Shown piece by piece: positions 24,960 to 33,672 of a DNA stretch of 64,000 nucleotides; position 1 is the first letter of the stretch, and each line of letters opens with the position of its first letter. Below the pieces are notes generated by a model that was given only the letters and a program-made list of their open reading frames with translations, was not told the DNA's origin and ran no database searches. Source of the DNA: Enhydrobacter aerosaccus (GTDB lineage Bacteria > Pseudomonadota > Alphaproteobacteria > Reyranellales > Reyranellaceae); assembly GCA_903832005.1 (NCBI GenBank), contig CAIKZO010000077.1:92016-156015 (forward strand). The letters run 5' to 3'. The translations under genes and the position numbers were made by a program.

Positions 24960-25755
24960 CCGGCCCAAAGCTGATCGGCCAAGGCGCACGGCACGCCCGC
25001 AGTTGGTCCTGCGGTGCTGGCAGCTGCTGGTCCTCCTGGCCTTTCTGGCATTCTGGCAACTGGTGGTCTCGCAGCAGTGGGTCGACCCCATCATCGCGAA
25101 ATCACCCGAGCAGGTTTTCTCCTTCCTGTATGGCTCGTGGGTCTCCGGCGAACTGTGGCGCAATACCGTGGCGACGATGGAGGCGGTCTTCATCGCTTTC
25201 GTGCTGGCATCGATCGTCGGCGTCTTGATCGGGATCACGCTTGGCCTGCTGCGGAGTGTCGAGCGGGTGTTGACGCCTTTCTTCGACGCGGCCAACGCGA
25301 TGCCCCGGATTGCGCTCGCCCCGGTATTCATCGTGGCGCTGGGCATCGGTATCGCGGCCAAGATCGCTCTCGCGTTCAGTGTCGTGGTCTTTATCGTTGT
25401 TTCTGCGGCGCAGGCCGGCGTGCGCAGCGCCGACCCGGAGATCCTGCGGATGTCGGCCGTGTTCGGCATCACCAAGCCGCAGCTATTCTATAAAGTCCTG
25501 CTTCCGGTCTCCATTCCGTCGATCTTTTCAGGTCTGCGGCTCGGCCTCGTCTATGCGCTGCTGGGTGTCATCGGATCCGAGATCATCGCATCGCAAGAAG
25601 GCCTGGGGCAGCTGATCTCGCTCTATTCGGGCGAATTCCGGATGGAGGCGGTGTACGGAATCCTCATCGTGCTGGCGGTCATCGCCAGCATCCTGAACAT
25701 GCTCACGGCGGCGGCGGAGCGATGGCTGTTGCGCTGGCGACCGGTCGATCCATGA
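24940..25755 (+). CDS. ABC transporter permease (NitT/TauT type)
   Basis: 271 residues from ATG 24940; a start at 24913 or GTG 24949 is also possible. About six membrane helices are present, and the cytoplasmic EAA-type loop GITKPQLFYKVLLPVSIPSIF contacts the ATPase. The gene overlaps the receptor gene by 20 bp and the ATPase gene by 4 bp (ATGA), a tight translational chain. Confidence 0.93.
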   Translation: MPPVAADRPKADRPRRTARPQLVLRCWQLLVLLAFLAFWQLVVSQQWVDPIIAKSPEQVFSFLYGSWVSGELWRNTVATMEAVFIAFVLASIVGVLIGITLGLLRSVERVLTPFFDAANAMPRIALAPVFIVALGIGIAAKIALAFSVVVFIVVSAAQAGVRSADPEILRMSAVFGITKPQLFYKVLLPVSIPSIFSGLRLGLVYALLGVIGSEIIASQEGLGQLISLYSGEFRMEAVYGILIVLAVIASILNMLTAAAERWLLRWRPVDP

Positions 25756-26537
25756 ACAGCATCGACGCGCAATCAGCCGTTTCATTGAGCGGACTGTCGG
25801 TGACTTTCACGCAATCAGATGGCACGGAGCACCGGGTGCTCCGCGACCTGGATCTCGACGTGCCGCGCGGTCAGTTCATCGCCCTGGTCGGCCGTTCCGG
25901 CGGTGGCAAGACCACGATCCTCAATGTGTTGACCGGCCTCGTGGCGCCGACGTCGGGCCGGGTCGGCGTTCTCGGTGTCCGCCCCGAGGAGGCCCGCTCC
26001 CGCATCGGCTTCGTCCCGGCGCGCGATGCTTTGCTGCCCTGGCGGACCGCGTTGCGCAATGTCGAGTACAGCCTGGAACTGCGCGGCGTGCCCCGCGCGC
26101 AACGCTCGACCATCGCCCGCCATTATCTATCGCTCGTCGGCCTCAAGGATGCGGCCGATCGGTGGCCCTGGCAGCTGTCGCAGGGTATGCGCCAGCGAGT
26201 CGCGCTGGTTCGCGCGTGGGCCGTCGAGCCCGAACTGCTGCTGATGGACGAGCCGTTTGCGGCGCTGGATGCCGACACGCGCCAGAGCGTGCGAGCCAGG
26301 TTCCGGGCGCTTCTCCAGAGCGGCCCGCCTCGCACCGTCGTGTTCGTCACTCACGATCTCGATGAGGCGGTCCTGATGGCCGACCGCGTGACGGTGCTCA
26401 GCGGCGGCAGGATCACTGCGGATACGCTGGTGCCGCCGCGCGATGGTCAGGAGGCGACCTCGGACGAGCTGACGGGTGTTCACCTGGCGCTGCTGCGCAA
26501 GCTGCGCGAAGCGCTGCACGAGGACGAACGCGTCTAG
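25752..26537 (+). CDS. ABC transporter ATP-binding protein (NitT/TauT type)
   Basis: 261 residues from ATG 25752, whose ATGA overlaps the permease stop. Walker A GRSGGGKTT, a signature LSQGMRQR (the usual LSGGQ varied), Walker B LLLMDEPFAALD and the His switch VTHD are all present, so it should hydrolyse ATP. It powers the permease encoded just upstream. The operon ends here, 1 bp before the end of the converging deacetylase gene. Confidence 0.95.
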   Translation: MNSIDAQSAVSLSGLSVTFTQSDGTEHRVLRDLDLDVPRGQFIALVGRSGGGKTTILNVLTGLVAPTSGRVGVLGVRPEEARSRIGFVPARDALLPWRTALRNVEYSLELRGVPRAQRSTIARHYLSLVGLKDAADRWPWQLSQGMRQRVALVRAWAVEPELLLMDEPFAALDADTRQSVRARFRALLQSGPPRTVVFVTHDLDEAVLMADRVTVLSGGRITADTLVPPRDGQEATSDELTGVHLALLRKLREALHEDERV

Positions 26538-26538
26538 G

Positions 26539-27435
26539 CTATCTGGCCGCGAGCTGACGGTCGGCCGGCAGGCTCGTGTAGTGGCGGGCGACCTCGCCCG
26601 GCAGGGTCATCCAGACCTGGTCCTTGTGGGACAGGATGTGCTGCAGCGCCTTGCGCAGGCGGGCGGTGCGGAAGGGCTGGCCCATGATGAAGGAGTGCAG
26701 CGAGATCGTGCAGACGATCGGTGCATCCGCGGAGCGGCGCAGCATCTCATCGAAATTCTCCACGATCATGTCGCAATATTCCGACGCCGAGTTGTGCCGG
26801 TAGGCGATGGCCGGCTGGTCGTTCAATTCGATCGGGTAGGGCACCGACAGGATCGGGCGGCTGCGCGTGTCGACCCAGAACGGCTGCTCGTCGCAGATGC
26901 CCCAATCCAGCACGTAGGAGTAACCCGCTTCGGCCAGCAGGTCGGAAGTGACGTCGCTCGGCGTGAGATAGGGGCTGAGCCAGCCCTGCGGGCGCACGCC
27001 GTCGGCCTTGGTCATCAGCGCCGTGACCTCGTCGATCATGGTGCGCTCGGCGTCTTCGGTCATCTCGATCTGGCGTTCGGCGTTGGAGCGGCCGTGGCCG
27101 ATCATCTCGTCACCGCGCGCGCGATGCGCAGCAATCAGCTCGGGGCAGTGGCCGTAGTTCTCGGTGTTGACGATGACGCCGACGTTCAGCTTCAGCTCGT
27201 CGAACAGGTCGATCAGGCGCCACTCGCCGATGCGGTTGCCGTACTCGCGCCACAGCCAGCTGCGCTGGCTCCACGGCTGGGTCTGGCGGTCGAGGTCGAC
27301 GCCACACTGCACGCCGTAGGGAAAATGCTCGATGTTGACGGCGATGTAGACCGCCAGCCGCTTGTCGCCGGGCCAGGTAAACTGCGGCCGCTGCTTGATG
27401 GCGGAATATTTGAAGCGATTGTGCGACGGCAGCAT
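26539..27435 (-). CDS. Polysaccharide deacetylase-fold protein (PuuE/allantoinase-like), paralogue A
   Basis: 298 residues from ATG 27435 (MLPSHNRFKYSAI). NodB-fold features are seen in KRLAVYIAVNIEHFPYG and DEMIGHGRSNAER; the canonical DD of deacetylases is replaced by NIEH, as in PuuE-like members that act on ureides or small amides. A close paralogue, sharing the WPGxKRLAVY, EYGNR/DYGNR, GHGRxNAER and VPYPIELND-type blocks, lies at 31363. The longer frame upstream overlaps the MFS gene and is not coding. The MFS transporter 25 bp upstream probably forms one operon. Confidence 0.9.
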   Translation of the reverse strand: MLPSHNRFKYSAIKQRPQFTWPGDKRLAVYIAVNIEHFPYGVQCGVDLDRQTQPWSQRSWLWREYGNRIGEWRLIDLFDELKLNVGVIVNTENYGHCPELIAAHRARGDEMIGHGRSNAERQIEMTEDAERTMIDEVTALMTKADGVRPQGWLSPYLTPSDVTSDLLAEAGYSYVLDWGICDEQPFWVDTRSRPILSVPYPIELNDQPAIAYRHNSASEYCDMIVENFDEMLRRSADAPIVCTISLHSFIMGQPFRTARLRKALQHILSHKDQVWMTLPGEVARHYTSLPADRQLAAR

Positions 27436-27460
27436 GGGCGGGGCTTTCGATGAAGGAGGA

Positions 27461-28663
27461 TTAGGCGGGGACCATTCGTCGCCGGCGCAGCGCACCGGCG
27501 AAATACCAGGACAACAGCGGCAGAAAGATCGCGGCGAACCAGAAGATCGGCACGGCGCCGTAGTGATCGACGATCGGGGCCGCGACCGGAACGCCCACCG
27601 CCTGGCCGACGAACAGGCAAAGCGCGAACAATGCCAGCGCCGAGCCGCGCGCTTCCGGCGCCATTTGCGTGCCGTTGGTCTGCAAGGTGTTGTGCAGCAT
27701 GTAGAAGGTGATGCCGCACAGCACGATCGAGCCGAAGGCCACGATCGCGTTGGGCGCCACGGCGAGCAGCGCAAAGGAAAGGCCCAGTCCCGTGCCGCCC
27801 CACAGCACCAGCCCGCGCTCGCCCAGCAGGCGCACCAGATAGGACGCGGTCGTGACGTAGATGAAGCCGCCCGCGCCGAATGCCGCCACCGCGAGGCCGA
27901 CGGCGGCGAAGCCCAGGCCAAAGCGCAGGTGCAGGTCGGTGCCGACGAAGGTGAAGCAGCCCCAGAACACGCCGCCTTCCAGCGCCACCACGATGATGAT
28001 GGTGCGCGCCCACGGCCGGCGCAGCACGCCCACCATCTGGCTCACCATCGAGCCGGTGGCGCGCTCGCCGGGCCGGGCGATGTCGGGCCGCGCGCGCATC
28101 ACGGCGAACAGCGCGCCGCCCGCCACCAAATAGATCGTGGTCAGTACCCAGAAGACCGAGCGCCAGCCCATCCAGTCACCGAGCGCGCCGCCCATCGCGG
28201 CGCCCGTCATCAGGCCCAGCGTCTGGCCGGTGAGGAAGCGCGCGAGCGTTGCCTGCCGCCGCTCGTAGCTCACATTGTCGCCCAGCCACGCGATGGCCAG
28301 CGGAATGATCGCCGACGAGGTGACGCCGGTCAGGAAGCGGGCGCCGGCCAGCATGCCGAGCGAAAACGACAGCGCGCTCATCAGGCAGCAGACGGCGGCG
28401 GCCACGCAGGCGATCGCGACCACCGGCATCTTGCCGTAGCGGTCGCCGAACGGGCCGTGCACCAGCACGAACACACCGTTGGCGAACAGGAACACGGTGG
28501 AGGCGATCGAGGCTTGGCCGACCGAGACATGGAATTCGGCGCCCAGCTGCACGAGCAGCGGGTCGAGCACGCGCATGTTGGCGGCGGAAGCGAAGGCCGC
28601 CACCGACAACAGGGCGATGGCGAAGGCAGGAGCGGACCGCGAACCGGCGGTGGAAACGGACAT
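27461..28663 (-). CDS. MFS transporter
   Basis: 400 residues with about 12 hydrophobic helices and the A-motif-like loop GPFGDRYGKMPVV between helices 2 and 3. It imports or exports a small solute by proton coupling in the inner membrane. It is the first gene before the deacetylase-fold enzyme, with a 25-bp gap, which suggests that it carries that enzyme's substrate. A ribosome binding site is weak. Ligand unknown. Confidence 0.92.
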   Translation of the reverse strand: MSVSTAGSRSAPAFAIALLSVAAFASAANMRVLDPLLVQLGAEFHVSVGQASIASTVFLFANGVFVLVHGPFGDRYGKMPVVAIACVAAAVCCLMSALSFSLGMLAGARFLTGVTSSAIIPLAIAWLGDNVSYERRQATLARFLTGQTLGLMTGAAMGGALGDWMGWRSVFWVLTTIYLVAGGALFAVMRARPDIARPGERATGSMVSQMVGVLRRPWARTIIIVVALEGGVFWGCFTFVGTDLHLRFGLGFAAVGLAVAAFGAGGFIYVTTASYLVRLLGERGLVLWGGTGLGLSFALLAVAPNAIVAFGSIVLCGITFYMLHNTLQTNGTQMAPEARGSALALFALCLFVGQAVGVPVAAPIVDHYGAVPIFWFAAIFLPLLSWYFAGALRRRRMVPA

Positions 28664-28700
28664 TGCCGTTGGACTTAGCCCAGCGCCGCCCGGGAAGCCA

Positions 28701-29726
28701 CTAAACCGCGTGCCGGGCGACCAGCTTTGCCAGCATATCGGCCTTGCGCTGGCCCGAGCGCGGCGGCTTGCGCAGCCGGGCGAGGCGGCCGTCCTCGAAG
28801 GCCTCGACGATGGCGTTGTGGACGTAGCTCTTGCGCGCGATGGCCGGCGTGTTGGCGAGTTCCTCGGAGACGGCGGTCATCGCGACCTTGAGCTGCGAGC
28901 GCCGTCCGCGTTCGCTGGTGGCCGGCGCCAGGTTGGACAGCGCCTCGAGCGCGCCCGACGAGGCCACCAGGGTGCGGAAGTCCTTCAGCGAGATGCGGCG
29001 GCCGGCAACGGTACAGAGGAAGGCATTGACCTCCTGCGCCCGCACCTGGTGCACGCCGCCCGCGGCGTCGCGATATTGGAAAAGGCGGCGGCCCGGCAAA
29101 GAGAGCAGGCGGGCGAGGGCGCGCGCGAGGCGTGCATCGCGCACTTCCTTCGACACAGCCTTGCCGCCCTTGGCCTTGAAGGCCAGCACGACATTGCTGC
29201 CATCGAGCTTGATGTTGGACTTGAGCAGGGTGGTGGCGCCGCGTGTGCCGTTGTCGCGCGCGTAGCTCTCGCTGCCGGCACGGATCGCCGTGAGGTGCAC
29301 GAGATGAACGACGGCGGCGATCGCATGCGCGGCATCTGCGCTCTCGCCGGCCAGCGCCTTGCCGACCGCACGCTTGATCGCGGGCAACGACCGCGCGATG
29401 CCGCCGAGGCGGCGTGCCTTCAGCGCCTCGCGCACCTCGGTCCATTTCGGGTGATAGCGATACTGCAGCCGGCCGGCCGCGTCGGTGCCGACGGCCTGCA
29501 GGTGCGCGTTGGGATCTGTCGCATATCGAACATCGACATAGGCGGGCGGCACGGCGAGCGAGCGCATGCGGGCGATGTCCGAAGCGTTGCGCACGGCCGC
29601 TCCCGTCGAGGTGCGAAAGCCGAAGCCCTTACCGCAGCGCACCCGCCGCACGGTCAGCGCTTCGGGGCCAACGACGACGAGACCCTGTTCGGCCGAGAGT
29701 GCTGTGATGAGCTTTGAACGTCGCAT
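28701..29726 (-). CDS. DNA topoisomerase IB
   Basis: 341 residues from ATG 29726 (MRRSKL). Catalytic positions of the poxvirus/bacterial TopIB family can be matched: R149 in IRAG, K187 in FKAKGGK, R251 in KDFRTL and nucleophile Y301 in RKSYVHN, with Asn292 where viral enzymes have His. The usual W after KDFRT is Leu here. The enzyme nicks and reseals one DNA strand to relax supercoils. Its start mirrors that of the divergent SDR gene. Confidence 0.92.
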   Translation of the reverse strand: MRRSKLITALSAEQGLVVVGPEALTVRRVRCGKGFGFRTSTGAAVRNASDIARMRSLAVPPAYVDVRYATDPNAHLQAVGTDAAGRLQYRYHPKWTEVREALKARRLGGIARSLPAIKRAVGKALAGESADAAHAIAAVVHLVHLTAIRAGSESYARDNGTRGATTLLKSNIKLDGSNVVLAFKAKGGKAVSKEVRDARLARALARLLSLPGRRLFQYRDAAGGVHQVRAQEVNAFLCTVAGRRISLKDFRTLVASSGALEALSNLAPATSERGRRSQLKVAMTAVSEELANTPAIARKSYVHNAIVEAFEDGRLARLRKPPRSGQRKADMLAKLVARHAV

Positions 29727-29790
29727 GGCGGAAACCTCAACGCAGGGCAGCACTCGACGTTCCCGTCAGTCGCGCTAAGCTTCCGCCATG
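29724..29790. repeat. Mirrored translation starts: 10-bp inverted repeat spanning two divergent start codons
   Basis: CATGGCGGAA at 29724-29733 and TTCCGCCATG at 29781-29790 are exact reverse complements, so both genes begin TTCCGCC-ATG and face away from one another across 47 bp. Chance or an initiation element could explain it. Confidence 0.4.
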
Positions 29791-30537
29791 AAACTCATGG
29801 ACAAGGTCGCCATCGTCACTGGCGCGGGCTCGGGCATCGGCGCCGCCACCGCCCGTCTGTTCGCGGCGGAGGGCGCCAAGGTGGCGCTGGTCGATCGCGA
29901 CGCCGAGGGGCTGCACAAGGTGGCCGGCGAAATCGCGGGATCGCTTGCCATCGAAGCCGACGTCAGCAGCAACGCGCAGGCGCATGACGGCGTGGCATTG
30001 GTGATGAAACAGTGGGGCCGCATCGACGTGCTGATGACAGCGGCCGGCATCTCGTTGGGCGGCACCGTCGACAAGATCGACGAGGCGACCTGGGACAAGA
30101 CCTATGCCGTGAACGTGAAGGGCACCTTTCTCTGGGTGCATCACGCCATCAAGCCCATGATCGCGGCCAAGTCGGGCACCATCGTCACCGTGGGATCGCA
30201 GCTTGCGCAGTCGAGCCTCGGCAACAACGCGGCCTACGTTTCCTCGAAGGGCGCGATCGCGTCGTTCACCAAGACCATCGCCGTCGATCACGCGCCGCAG
30301 GGTATCCGGGTCAACGCGCTGATGCCGGGGGTGATCGATACGCCGATGCCGGCGCGCTCGCTGCAGCGCCAGACCGATCCCGACGCCGCGCGGGCCTTCT
30401 GGAAGAAACGCCATCCGATGGGCCGCATCGGCCAGCCCGAGGAAGTGGCCAAGGCGGCACTCTTCCTGGCGAGCGACGACTCGTCCTTCGTCACCGGCAC
30501 GTTGCTGTTCGTCGACGGCGGCTGGACGGCGCACTGA
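29788..30537 (+). CDS. Short-chain dehydrogenase/reductase
   Basis: 249 residues, Rossmann fold. GAGSGIG at 12-18 binds NAD(P), and the catalytic set is S137, Y150 and K154 (AAYVSSKGA). A C-terminal VTGTLLFVDGGW is classical SDR. It oxidises or reduces an alcohol/ketone. The next gene starts on its last base (TGATG), giving translational coupling to the PhyH-type dioxygenase. Confidence 0.95.
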   Translation: MKLMDKVAIVTGAGSGIGAATARLFAAEGAKVALVDRDAEGLHKVAGEIAGSLAIEADVSSNAQAHDGVALVMKQWGRIDVLMTAAGISLGGTVDKIDEATWDKTYAVNVKGTFLWVHHAIKPMIAAKSGTIVTVGSQLAQSSLGNNAAYVSSKGAIASFTKTIAVDHAPQGIRVNALMPGVIDTPMPARSLQRQTDPDAARAFWKKRHPMGRIGQPEEVAKAALFLASDDSSFVTGTLLFVDGGWTAH

Positions 30538-31361
30538 TGGGCAAGAAACTCACCGCCGAGCAGATCGCGCAGTACGAGCGTGACGGCTTCGTTTGCCCAG
30601 TCGATGCCTTCTCGACCGAGCGCACCCGCCTCTGGCGCGAGCAGCTCGAGAGCTTCGAGCGCGCGCAGGACCAGAAGATGACGCGCGGCCATAATTTCAA
30701 GCCGCACCTGCTGTTCCCCTGGGTCGACGAGATCGTGCATGCGCCCGAGGTCCTCGACGCGGTCGAGGATCTGATCGGACCGGACATCCGCCTGTTCCAT
30801 CTCACCGTCTGGCCCAAGGATGCGGGCTCCGGCGCTTACGTGAGCTGGCATCAGGACGCCACTTACTTTGCGCTCGATCCGATCTGCCACGTCACCGCCT
30901 GGGTGGCGCTGAGCGATGCGCCGGTCGAGGCGGGCTGCATGGAGGTGGTGCCGGGCTCGCACAAGCTTGGCCAATTGCGCCATGCCGAGATGCAGGATCC
31001 GGAGAACCTTCTATCGCGCGGCCAGGAGCTGGCGGTCGATGTCGATCGCACCCGGACCGCGTTCATGCCGGTGAAGGCTGGGCAGTTCTCGCTGCACCAC
31101 ACGCACCTTGTCCACAATTCGCGACCCAACCGATCGACCGACCGGCGCATCGGCCTCGGCATCAGCTACATCCCGACCCACGCGCGCTGCACCGCGCCGT
31201 CGAGGGTCACCGCGATGCTGGTGCGCGGCCAGGACAAATACGGGCACTTCGACGACGAACGCCGGCCGCAAGCCGAAGCGGGCGCCGAAGAACGTGCCTA
31301 CCACACCGAAGCAGTCGCCCGCTTCCGCAACATGAACGCCGCGCTTTCCACGAAGGGTTAA
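30537..31361 (+). CDS. Phytanoyl-CoA dioxygenase (PhyH) family protein
   Basis: 274 residues from ATG 30537. The iron-binding facial triad is visible as H105-x-D107 (SWHQDATYF) and a distal His in the HHTHLVHNS segment, with an Arg nearby for 2-oxoglutarate. It hydroxylates an unactivated carbon using Fe(II), oxygen and 2-oxoglutarate. Coupling to the SDR suggests hydroxylation followed by dehydrogenation. The deacetylase-fold gene starts 1 bp after its stop, so the three genes likely form one pathway. Confidence 0.92.
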   Translation: MGKKLTAEQIAQYERDGFVCPVDAFSTERTRLWREQLESFERAQDQKMTRGHNFKPHLLFPWVDEIVHAPEVLDAVEDLIGPDIRLFHLTVWPKDAGSGAYVSWHQDATYFALDPICHVTAWVALSDAPVEAGCMEVVPGSHKLGQLRHAEMQDPENLLSRGQELAVDVDRTRTAFMPVKAGQFSLHHTHLVHNSRPNRSTDRRIGLGISYIPTHARCTAPSRVTAMLVRGQDKYGHFDDERRPQAEAGAEERAYHTEAVARFRNMNAALSTKG

Positions 31362-31362
31362 A

Positions 31363-32274
31363 ATGCACACGATCAAGCTGCCGTATCACGACCGCTATCC
31401 CTATTCGCCGATCACCGAGCGCAAGGATTACTCCTGGCCGGGCGGCAAGCGGCTCGCGGTCTATCTCGGCCTCAACATCGAGCATTTCGCGTTCGGCGCG
31501 GGCGAGGGGCATCTGCTCACTGTCGCCAACCCGCCGCCCGATCCGCGCACCTTTGCCTGGAGGGATTACGGCAATCGCGTCGGCGTATGGCGCCTGCTCG
31601 AGATGTTCGACGAGCTGAACCTGCCGGCCTCGCACCTGATCAACACCACCGTGTTCGACTACGCGCCGCAGATCGTCGATGCGCTGAAGGCGCGCGGCGA
31701 CGAATTCGTCGGCCACGGCCGCACCAACGCCGAGCGTCATGGCGGCATGTGGGAGGCCGACGAGAAGCGCTTCCTCGAAGAGATCCGTGATTCGATCGAG
31801 AAGGCCTCGGGCAAGCGGCCGCGCGGCTGGATGGCGCCGTGGATGGCATCGACTCGCGTCACGCCGGACCTCCTGAAGGAGACGGGCTACGACTTCCTGA
31901 TGGATTGGCCGAACGACGACCAGCCGATCTGGATGAAGACGCGCGCCGGCCCGCTGATGAGCGTGCCTTATCCGATCGAGATCAACGACAGCCCGCAGAT
32001 CCTGGTGCGCCACCATACCGGCGACGATTTCCGCGACTTCATCATCGCCCAGTTCGAAGAGTTGCTGCGCCAGTCGGCCAAGCAGCCGCTGGTCTGCGGC
32101 CTGGCACTGCACACGATGATCGTGGGCCAGCCCTATCGCCTGCGTGCCTTGCGCGAGGCGCTGCAGCACATCGTGAACCATCCGCAGAAGGACAAGGTGT
32201 GGTTCACGCGGCCGAGCGATATCTACGATCACTGCGCCGCGCTGCCGAAGGGCACGATGGTGGAGCCCGGGTGA
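31363..32274 (+). CDS. Polysaccharide deacetylase-fold protein (PuuE/allantoinase-like), paralogue B
   Basis: 303 residues. NodB fold shown by GKRLAVYLGLNIEHFAFG, DEFVGHGRTNAERH and VPYPIEINDSPQI. It is a clear paralogue of the gene at 26539 (the same blocks in the same order). In place of the deacetylase DD motif it has NIEH. It is the third gene of the SDR-PhyH-deacetylase unit, spaced by 1 bp. Such enzymes hydrolyse amide bonds of small nitrogen compounds; the substrate is unproven. Confidence 0.9.
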   Translation: MHTIKLPYHDRYPYSPITERKDYSWPGGKRLAVYLGLNIEHFAFGAGEGHLLTVANPPPDPRTFAWRDYGNRVGVWRLLEMFDELNLPASHLINTTVFDYAPQIVDALKARGDEFVGHGRTNAERHGGMWEADEKRFLEEIRDSIEKASGKRPRGWMAPWMASTRVTPDLLKETGYDFLMDWPNDDQPIWMKTRAGPLMSVPYPIEINDSPQILVRHHTGDDFRDFIIAQFEELLRQSAKQPLVCGLALHTMIVGQPYRLRALREALQHIVNHPQKDKVWFTRPSDIYDHCAALPKGTMVEPG

Positions 32275-32298
32275 CACAACCCTAGGGAGGTGTCACTC

Positions 32299-32322
32299 TG
32301 TCCCCGGCTACCCAGGGGGACA
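32299..32322 (+). promoter_or_regulatory. Hairpin that buries the ribosome binding site of the phosphoesterase gene
   Basis: TGTCCCC and GGGGACA can pair around a GGCTACCCAG loop. The 3' arm (AGGGGGA) is the only good Shine-Dalgarno for ATG 32327, so folding would hide it. Formation in the cell is inferred. Confidence 0.4.
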
Positions 32323-32326
32323 CGAC

Positions 32327-33664
32327 ATGGCGATCGATGCACCGGCTTTTCGCAATAGCCTCGTCTCGGTTTATCAATCCGCGGTCGATGAAGTCGTCCG
32401 CCAGAAGTCGGGGGGCGCAGCCGGCCGGTCGGGTCTGGAGAATGGGTTGGTGCGGGCGGCGGCGCAGATCGGCGCGCTGAAAGCCGGCGGCGCCGAGACC
32501 ATCCCGGCGGCGGCTCCGGCAAATGTCTCCCAGGGGGTATGGACGTGCGCCAAGCTCGCCTTCGAACTAATGGAGGCGCGTTCCAAGGGCGATGATGCGA
32601 CGGCCAGCAAGCTCGAGGGTGAACTCAGTTTCAACGTCTGCGACGTCAACTGGGCCAAGACCATCGCGAGTTACGTCGATTATTTCGGTCCCGACGGCAA
32701 ACGGGCCGAAATTCCCTATATCCGGGCGGCGACCGTCGGGGCGAAGACCATTCCGCTGAAGGCCGGCGCGACGGTGGCACTGATCGGCGACTGGGGGACA
32801 GGGACCTCCGTCGCCCGGGACCTGCTGGCCGAAGTGGCCAAGCAGAATCCCGACGTCATCATCCATCTGGGCGACATCTATTATTCCGGCACGCCCACCG
32901 AGTGCGACATCAATTTCAAGCAGGTCCTCGACACGGTTCTCGACCGCGCCAAGACCCAGTTGCCGGTCTATACGCTCGCCGGCAATCACGACATGTATTC
33001 GGGCGGCGCCGGTTACTACAATCTCCTGAAGACGCTCAACACCGGCGCTCTCCAGCAGCCGGCCAGCTTCTTCTGCCTGCGCAGCGGCGACAACCGCTGG
33101 CAGTTCATCGGCATGGATACCGGCAAGCACGACTACAATCCGTTCGATGTCACCGAGGTGCTGACCAAGCTCGAAGACGACGAGGAGCAGTGGATCATCG
33201 ACCGAATCGGCGAGTTCGCCGGCAAGACGATACTGTTGTCGCATCACCAGCTATTCTCGGCCTTCGCGCAGATCGGGCCCAAGAACGCGGACGGCTCGCT
33301 GAACGCCTACAACGGCTACCTCGCCGCGAGCTTCACGAAATTCCAGGCCGCGGCGCCCGGGCGGATCGCCGCCTGGTTCTGGGGACACGAGCACAATCTC
33401 ACCGTCTATCAGCCGTACAAGACCTTGCAGAAGGGTCGCTGCATCGGCCATGGCGCCGTCCCGGTCTTCTCGACCGACGCGCCCTATACGGTGCTGAACC
33501 GTCTTCTTGATCCGCCGCAGTTCATGAACGTCGAACTCGACACCGACGATCACGTCTACATGCACGGCTTCACGATCGTGCGCCTGGCCGCCGACGGTAC
33601 GGCCCAGGCCGAGTATTACGAGGGTTCGGACGGCAGCAAGCCGATGCTCGTCGAAGACCTCTAG
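32327..33664 (+). CDS. Calcineurin-like metallophosphoesterase
   Basis: 445 residues. All five metal-site blocks are present in order: IGDWGTG, HLGDIYYSG, LAGNHDMYSGG, LLSHHQLFSAF and GHEHNLTVY. There is no signal peptide, and the N-terminal 140 residues, of unknown type, precede the catalytic domain. The substrate (phosphomonoester, diester or nucleotide) cannot be told. Its start region can fold into a hairpin that sequesters the ribosome binding site. It converges on the ketopantoate-reductase-like gene 8 bp away. Confidence 0.92.
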   Translation: MAIDAPAFRNSLVSVYQSAVDEVVRQKSGGAAGRSGLENGLVRAAAQIGALKAGGAETIPAAAPANVSQGVWTCAKLAFELMEARSKGDDATASKLEGELSFNVCDVNWAKTIASYVDYFGPDGKRAEIPYIRAATVGAKTIPLKAGATVALIGDWGTGTSVARDLLAEVAKQNPDVIIHLGDIYYSGTPTECDINFKQVLDTVLDRAKTQLPVYTLAGNHDMYSGGAGYYNLLKTLNTGALQQPASFFCLRSGDNRWQFIGMDTGKHDYNPFDVTEVLTKLEDDEEQWIIDRIGEFAGKTILLSHHQLFSAFAQIGPKNADGSLNAYNGYLAASFTKFQAAAPGRIAAWFWGHEHNLTVYQPYKTLQKGRCIGHGAVPVFSTDAPYTVLNRLLDPPQFMNVELDTDDHVYMHGFTIVRLAADGTAQAEYYEGSDGSKPMLVEDL

Positions 33665-33672
33665 GCGGCGCT

